From the NCBI GenBank assembly GCA_030141605.1, contig JAQGDQ010000045.1, positions 62,001 through 126,000 of the forward strand: 64,000 bases of DNA, in the 5' to 3' direction. The first letter of the stretch is position 1; every line of letters starts with the position of its first letter. Below are positions 63,876 through 64,000 of this stretch, piece after piece. The translations under genes and the position numbers were made by a program. The DNA is from Tubiluchus corallicola (taxonomy: Eukaryota; Priapulida; Priapulimorpha; Priapulimorphida; Tubiluchidae). The notes under the pieces are model-generated. The model made no database searches, was not told where the DNA came from, and saw nothing but the letters and a program-made list of their open reading frames with translations.

Positions 63876-63998
63876 CTAATTGTCTAACTGGCATAGCAAA
63901 GCCACACCTCTTGCTATCCAATGAGATTCGGGTTTATCTGTGGGGATCTTTATGGGCAACACAAAGTTTGTTGAGTGCCCAGTTGTGGACAAGACACC
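63876..63998 (-). CDS. axonemal dynein heavy chain, last exon (3' partial), DNAH3/7/12-like
   Basis: On the - strand the frame entering at the window edge reads 40 residues and a TAG stop. It contains [18 protein letters not shown] and then [16 protein letters not shown] at the C-terminus. The TTGHSTN block followed by [12 protein letters not shown] as the final residues is the conserved end of axonemal (inner-arm, single-headed) dynein heavy chains, the ATPase motors of motile cilia and flagella. Only the C-terminal tip of a protein of about 4000 residues is here; the AAA motor and stalk lie beyond 64000. The frame is clean. A poly(A) signal follows about 235 bases downstream. The paralogue (DNAH3, 7 or 12) cannot be settled from 40 residues. 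Confidence 0.9.
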   Translation of the reverse strand, partial: GVLSTTGHSTNFVLPIKIPTDKPESHWIARGVALLCQLDN

Positions 63999-64000
63999 TT

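Noticed and set aside
1-64000. Bacterial-type operons, CRISPR arrays, rRNA genes
   Set aside because: None seen. The introns, element types and base composition are those of an animal nucleus.

Overview
The window is animal nuclear DNA. It is AT-rich (about one third G+C by eye), with kilobase introns bounded by GT-AG, diverged non-LTR retrotransposons, short terminal-inverted-repeat elements and the end of a ciliary dynein gene. The organism is most likely an aquatic invertebrate. I cannot name the phylum from sequence alone.

Right part (about 50.1-64.0 kb). Two genes are firmly identified and they converge. SSR1 (TRAP-alpha, the alpha subunit of the ER translocon-associated protein complex) is complete on the + strand. 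I rebuilt eight exons between 50245 and 60492; they keep one open frame and encode 294 residues. At the window edge, on the - strand, lies the last exon of an axonemal inner-arm dynein heavy chain (DNAH3/7/12-like C-terminus), with its stop at 63876-63878. Poly(A) hexamers for both strands sit within 17 bases near 63640. A 605-bp pogo/Tigger-type MITE lies in the shared 3' flank.

Middle part (about 41-50 kb). A 222-bp hAT-type MITE has a perfect 8-bp target duplication. Two more hAT-like ends lie just upstream. A decayed non-LTR retrotransposon lacking its RT palm ends about 550 bp before SSR1. Three candidate + strand exons (41.8, 43.7 and 44.3 kb) are unproven.

Left part (1-41 kb). No gene can be named. 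It holds a 5'-truncated CR1/Jockey-type non-LTR element (14.8-16.9 kb, - strand), a perfect 33-bp-arm hairpin, and a foldback-like element whose inverted arms are degenerate 17-bp minisatellites (19.9-21.0 kb). A GC-rich island (21.5-22.25 kb) and several tandem arrays follow. The best unnamed gene model is two phase-compatible - strand exons (33507-33581 and 28759-29170) encoding a Ser/Pro/Gln-rich protein. Other candidate first exons or promoters near 4.0, 5.7-6.2, 18.1, 26.1 and 47.1 kb are guesses from splice signals and motifs.

Expected interplay: SSR1 serves protein import at the ER and the dynein serves ciliary beating. They are neighbours by position, and nothing suggests a shared pathway. 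Most open reading frames in the window are no longer than chance would give in AT-rich DNA.
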